From contig CAZBBC010000050.1 of assembly GCA_964489835.1 (NCBI GenBank), positions 1-27,421 of the forward strand: DNA of 27,421 nucleotides. Reading direction: 5' to 3'. Source of the DNA: CAZBBC01 sp964489835. Its GTDB lineage: Bacteria; Calditrichota; Calditrichia; JAJRVZ01. Positions 24,081-27,421 of this stretch are shown here, piece by piece. Positions within the stretch are counted from its first letter, which is position 1, and the number at the start of each line of letters is the position of its first letter. The notes under the pieces were generated by a model. That model was not told where the DNA came from. It did not search any database and saw only the letters and a program-made list of their open reading frames with translations. The position numbers and the translations under genes are program-made.

Positions 24081-24479
24081 AATTTATCCCTCCTTTTAAG
24101 GATAATAGATTATCATTATACTAATTTTAACGAGGAATGCAATAAAAAAAATAAATTTTAATGACCAAATTTCAGAACTATATTTATTTGGTACTTAGAA
24201 TTTGGGATTTGTTTCGGATCACGCCGAAGGGCGGATTCCCGCCAAAAGGCGGGCAGGCTGCCTACCGGCGAATTTCGAGGTTAGTGCCACGCCGATAGGC
24301 TGATCCGCCAACTGGCGTGACACTAATTTCGAAATCCTATACAAATTAAAATATCCTAAATTTAAAAACCAAAAACTCTTAATTTAAGGTAAATTTATAA
24401 TTAATTAGTAAGATAAAGTATTATTCAGTTTTGGGGATGGTAGAAGTGGAATTTTAGATTTATTTCCTAAAAGCTTAGT
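24081..24479. repeat. Intergenic region with GC-rich palindromic element
   Basis: Most of this 399-bp gap is AT-rich and without genes. A distinct GC-rich block at about 24215-24336 has a perfect hairpin CCCGCCAAAAGGCGGG (24238-24253) and a longer inverted pair: GAATTTCGAGGTTAGTGCCACGCC (24270-24293) against GGCGTGACACTAATTTCGAA and the two or three bases after it (24314-24336). TTGGGATTTGTTTCGGA at its left edge links it to the repeat near 5210. It looks like an interspersed repeat, not a gene. Confidence 0.6.
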
Positions 24480-24785
24480 TTATTTTCTAAAAGCTTTGAA
24501 CCAATTATCCAAAAAGCGTTTTTCCAGGTTCGAAATCTGTTCCAATTCGCCGACGTCCAGCCAGACACCTTCACAACTGGCACATTTATCCACCTCGATT
24601 CCTTTATAATCTATTTCAATTAAATTGTGGCCACATTTAGGACAATGCATGTAATGCAATTCTTTAAGTTTTTGCTTCTCCTCGGCATCCAGTTTGGCCA
24701 ATTTAGCCTCTTCAACCTGTTTACGCTGTTCAAATTCCTGTCTTATAAAATAAGCATCTTCCTTTTCAGATGGTTTAACTGGCAT
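24480..24785 (-). CDS. Small zf-TFIIB zinc-ribbon protein
   Basis: The 101-aa protein has a charged helical N-terminus (about 5-45, EKEDAYFIRQEFEQRKQVEEAKLAKL) and then a zf-TFIIB domain (about 47-87): HCPKCG, a spacer of about 15 residues, and KCASCEGVWLDVGELEQI. The four cysteines (CPKC and CASC) should bind one zinc. The domain is widespread in small bacterial proteins without a settled role. A strong AAAGGAGG lies five bases before the ATG, so expression is credible. It stands alone between the palindromic region and the sulfatase relic. Confidence 0.85.
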   Translation of the reverse strand: MPVKPSEKEDAYFIRQEFEQRKQVEEAKLAKLDAEEKQKLKELHYMHCPKCGHNLIEIDYKGIEVDKCASCEGVWLDVGELEQISNLEKRFLDNWFKAFRK

Positions 24786-24949
24786 TGTTCCTCCTTTTCA
24801 TTAACATAATGTATCGTTCAGAAGTGTCACAGGAAGCGAGTATACTTTATCCCTGAATTCTAAAAATACTAAATCATTAAAAATTAGTCAATCCTGTATT
24901 TGATAGCAAATAATCAGGCTTTGTTCAGGATTTATTTGGGATTTAGAAA

Positions 24950-25192
24950 TTAAAAATTCGCTTTATTATTTTCTAAGCTATGTGAGTATAGTCCAGTATC
25001 CCCTTTATTCAATAACGGAAAAAGATCATGAACAATATTCGGTTTTTCCTGAGCAATATTATTTGATTCATAGGGATCAAAATGATGGTCATATAACTCA
25101 ATGTTAGGCTTTTCTTGTCTATAATATTTTGGATGTTGTAATTTGCATATCTCGAATGCAGAGACGAAGTTTATCTCAACAATAGTATTCAT
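24950..25192 (-). pseudogene. C-terminal relic of a sulfatase
   Basis: The frame reads IELYDHHFDPYESNNIAQ, then EKPNIVHDLFPLLNKGDTGLYS. This is the typical C-terminal segment of type I sulfatases (xELYDLxxDPxExxNLA, then a helix), where the usual LYDL is here LYDH. The N-terminal 400 or so residues with the catalytic C/S-x-P-x-R site are absent. No sulfatase core is visible to either side, so this is a leftover of a lost gene. The 80-aa frame starts at a chance ATG at 25192 and is unlikely to be made. Confidence 0.65.
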
Positions 25193-25257
25193 GAAATAAG
25201 TCTGAATTAATTGCGGTTATCTTTATTACACAATGAAACTCTTATGTGAATTATTAT

Positions 25258-26145
25258 ATGAATAAAGGACATCTTGCGGCATTTACAGCTTACCTAATTT
25301 GGGGTCTGTCTCCTTTGTACTGGAAGATGGTAACCGATGTCCCGGCATTAGAAATTCTTGGTTTGCGCGTTATCTGGTCCGTTCCCTTTCTAATCATTGT
25401 CTTATTTGTTCTTAATGATTTCAGAATATTGGGCGAGGTGCTCAGATCTCCCTGGAAATATAGGGTATATTTTGCCAGTGCATTTTTACTGGCCACCAAC
25501 TGGTATGTCTGGATCTGGTCGGTCATCAATGGATATGTGATAGATGCCAGCCTGGGATATTTTATCAATCCGTTGTTGAATGTGGTTATGGGCGTTCTGC
25601 TTTTGCATGAACATTTACGGCGTGTCCAATGGATCTCCTTATTCCTGGCCCTGGCCGGTGTTCTATATCTTACGTTGAGCTATGGACAGTTTCCCTGGAT
25701 CGCATTAACCCTGGCAGGGGCATTTGCCCTATATGGGTATATCAGAAAAACTGCTGCATTAGGAGCTACAATTGGCCTGACCGCCGAAATATCACTTCTT
25801 CTGATTCCATCAATTCTACTTTTATTGTATCTTAATAATGCGGGCACTCTGATATTGCCATCGGTGGATCTGGAACTTCATTTCTGGATATCAGTCAGTG
25901 GTCTGATTACGGTAATTCCGTTAACTCTGTTTGCCTATGGTGCAAGGAAAATCCCATACAGTACCCTGGGATTTATTCAATATATCGCACCCACATCTCA
26001 GTTTCTCCTTGGTGTTTTCCTGTTCCAGGAAAATTTTAATACTGAAAAACTTATCGGTTTCAGTTTTATCTGGCTGGCATTGCTGATTTATTCCATTGAA
26101 AATTTCCACTTTCACAAAAAAAGAAAGAATTCTTGTAGTATTTAA
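25258..26145 (+). CDS. rarD: RarD-type EamA transporter
   Basis: A polytopic inner-membrane protein of the drug/metabolite transporter superfamily, RarD branch (chloramphenicol-sensitivity protein family; true substrate unclear). The roughly 295-aa protein has about ten hydrophobic segments in two EamA-like halves. Family hallmarks are visible: AYLIWGLSPLYWK near the N-terminus, LLATNWYVWIWSV and the GYFINPLLNVVMGVLLLHEHL segment near 93-113, then FIQYIAPTSQFLLGVFLFQE. I prefer the ATG at 25258; a GTG at 25246 would add four residues (MNYY). Neither has a strong ribosome site. It is a single-gene unit; I see no clear terminator before the MtfA-like gene. Confidence 0.9.
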   Translation: MNKGHLAAFTAYLIWGLSPLYWKMVTDVPALEILGLRVIWSVPFLIIVLFVLNDFRILGEVLRSPWKYRVYFASAFLLATNWYVWIWSVINGYVIDASLGYFINPLLNVVMGVLLLHEHLRRVQWISLFLALAGVLYLTLSYGQFPWIALTLAGAFALYGYIRKTAALGATIGLTAEISLLLIPSILLLLYLNNAGTLILPSVDLELHFWISVSGLITVIPLTLFAYGARKIPYSTLGFIQYIAPTSQFLLGVFLFQENFNTEKLIGFSFIWLALLIYSIENFHFHKKRKNSCSI

Positions 26146-26500
26146 TCTGGTACTTTGTCATCAAGTTCAGGCGCTCAATAAAACCGGATGTAATTTACGG
26201 GAGGGACAGTGCAAATTTTAAAACGGTTTGATGATTTGATTTAGATTGGTCATATCAAAAACCAATTTTGTTAGGAGGTGATTCTTCATTATTTTATAAT
26301 TTTCCCATTAAACTCGATTTTGAATGTATTGAATCAAAAGTTTATTTAGGTAAGGTCGTTTAGAATCATTTTAGACGCTAAAATGAAAATATTAATGCTA
26401 ACTCTGTTTAAGCGCAATAAAGAAATAAGTGTAAAAATTATTACTGCAGTTATACGAAACCTTAAACTCTAATGTCATATGCAAATTTAGGATCATCCGT
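26146..26500. other. Intergenic region, 355 bp, no recognised features
   Basis: AT-rich, no significant open frames, no clear inverted repeat. An AGGA about ten bases before 26501 is the likely ribosome site of the next gene. I see no recognisable remnant here. Confidence 0.5.
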
Positions 26501-27292
26501 ATGGATCCCATATACATCATACTCTTAATAGCCATTGTAGGATTCTTTTTATTCAGAAAAATTTTTCAGAATAAGTATGGGTGGATTGAACCGAGTGACC
26601 CATTTTCAACTGAATGGAGAACTATTCTGATTAAAAACGTAGCTTACTATAATTCTTTATCCAATGATGAGAAAAGTTTGTTTGAATATAAAGTTCAAGA
26701 ATTTCTTTTAAATTGCAGAATCACCGGAATTAAAACCCAAGTTGATATAACAGATAAACTCCTAGTAGCATCTAGTGCTGTAATTCCAATATTGAAATTT
26801 AGTGAGTGGAGATATACAAACCTACATGAGGTTTTATTGTATCCGTCACTATTCAATGAAGACTTTAAAACGGAAGGTACAGGCAGACGAATTGCTGGAA
26901 TGGTAGGAAGTGGTTATATGCAAGGAATGATGATTCTTTCTAAGCATGCATTAAAACTTGGCTTTGCAAATCAATCCGATAAAAAGAACACTGCAATTCA
27001 TGAGTTTGTACACTTGATTGATAAAACAGATGGGACGATTGACGGTATTCCAAAATTATTATTAGAAAAACAATATACAATACCGTGGATAGATATGATC
27101 CATAAAAAAATTGACGAAATTTATAATAATAAATCAGATATTAATCCTTACGGTGGCACAAATAATGCGGAGTTCTTTTCTGTTGTGAGTGAATATTTTT
27201 TTGAACACCCAAAGTTACTAGCTAAAAAGCATCCTGAATTATATGCTCTACTTGAAGAAATTTTCAAGCAAGAAATGAGATTAAAAAATTAA
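26501..27292 (+). CDS. MtfA-like (M90 family) zinc-dependent peptidase
   Basis: The 263-aa protein starts with a membrane segment (about 4-20, IYIILLIAIVGFFLFRK), so it is probably anchored with its catalytic part in the cytoplasm. The family core follows: YYNSLSNDEKSLFEYKVQEF (about 49-68), VASSAVIPILKF, EVLLYPSLF, the zinc-binding HEFVH at 167-171 with following LIDKTDG, and NAEFFSVVSEYFFEHP near 220-240. E. coli MtfA is a cytosolic peptidase that inactivates the Mlc repressor and is about 265 aa without a TM, so length matches but the anchor is a difference. Substrate here is unknown. The ATG at 26501 follows AGGA. Beyond it (27293-27421) the sequence is A-rich and empty. Confidence 0.85.
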   Translation: MDPIYIILLIAIVGFFLFRKIFQNKYGWIEPSDPFSTEWRTILIKNVAYYNSLSNDEKSLFEYKVQEFLLNCRITGIKTQVDITDKLLVASSAVIPILKFSEWRYTNLHEVLLYPSLFNEDFKTEGTGRRIAGMVGSGYMQGMMILSKHALKLGFANQSDKKNTAIHEFVHLIDKTDGTIDGIPKLLLEKQYTIPWIDMIHKKIDEIYNNKSDINPYGGTNNAEFFSVVSEYFFEHPKLLAKKHPELYALLEEIFKQEMRLKN

Positions 27293-27421
27293 CAAAAATA
27301 TATAATTAGTTATACATAATAAAAACATAAAAAATTAAATAATATCATTAAAGAAAATTAATTAAAAAAATCAAAAACAAAAATAAGTAATAAAGACATT
27401 AGTAGCAATCAAAAATAACAA

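Overview
The window looks like a chromosomal segment from a Gram-negative bacterium of the Fibrobacterota-Chlorobiota-Bacteroidota (FCB) supergroup, perhaps a Calditrichota-, KSB1- or Ignavibacteria-like lineage. The main clues are a protein ending in a type IX secretion sorting domain with the YPNPFNPKT signature (22818-24080), lipoproteins with lipoboxes, periplasmic adaptor and OmpA domains, and an outer-membrane beta-barrel protein. The lineage assignment is inference. I see no rRNA, tRNA, CRISPR array or intact transposase gene.

Layout. 1-3234 (minus): riboflavin biosynthesis genes ribD, ribE and ribBA; ribBA runs off the left edge. The 686 bp between ribD and ribE is packed with palindromic repeats, including a 226-bp MITE-like element with inverted ends and a flanking direct repeat. 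3436-5054 (minus): two tandem paralogous lipoproteins. 5369-8689 (minus): a MacA/MacB-type export system split into adaptor, ATPase and permease. 9116-11213 (plus): a divergent two-gene ABC-2 exporter. 11254-13101 (minus): a PAP2 phosphatase and a decayed ArnT-like glycosyltransferase. 13601-14275 (plus): a small beta-barrel protein. 14282-14608: a solitary MITE end and the relic of an MtfA-type peptidase.

14767-22341 (minus) is the most interesting block. In transcription order it holds a PspA/IM30 protein, a membrane-anchored substrate-binding protein fused to an OmpA peptidoglycan-binding domain, an SsuC/TauC-type permease, an SsuB/TauB-type ATPase, an unrecognised two-TM coiled-coil protein and a double-AAA+ ATPase. 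The gene order and tight couplings suggest one envelope-associated machine: an ABC importer core whose solute receptor is tied to both membrane and cell wall, with a membrane-remodelling PspA and an AAA+ remodeller. This block looks more GC-rich than its surroundings.

22414-25192 holds a HepT toxin relic, the T9SS-exported YCF48-like repeat protein, a GC-rich palindrome, a zf-TFIIB zinc-ribbon protein and the C-terminal scrap of a sulfatase. The right end carries rarD (plus) and an intact MtfA-like zinc peptidase (plus).

Two themes run through the window. One is gene decay: at least five relics (glycosyltransferase twice, MtfA, HepT, sulfatase). The other is a dense set of intergenic inverted repeats built from CACGAA/CACGGA-type and AATTACAAAT-type words, one of which appears to have entered the reading frame of the sorting domain.
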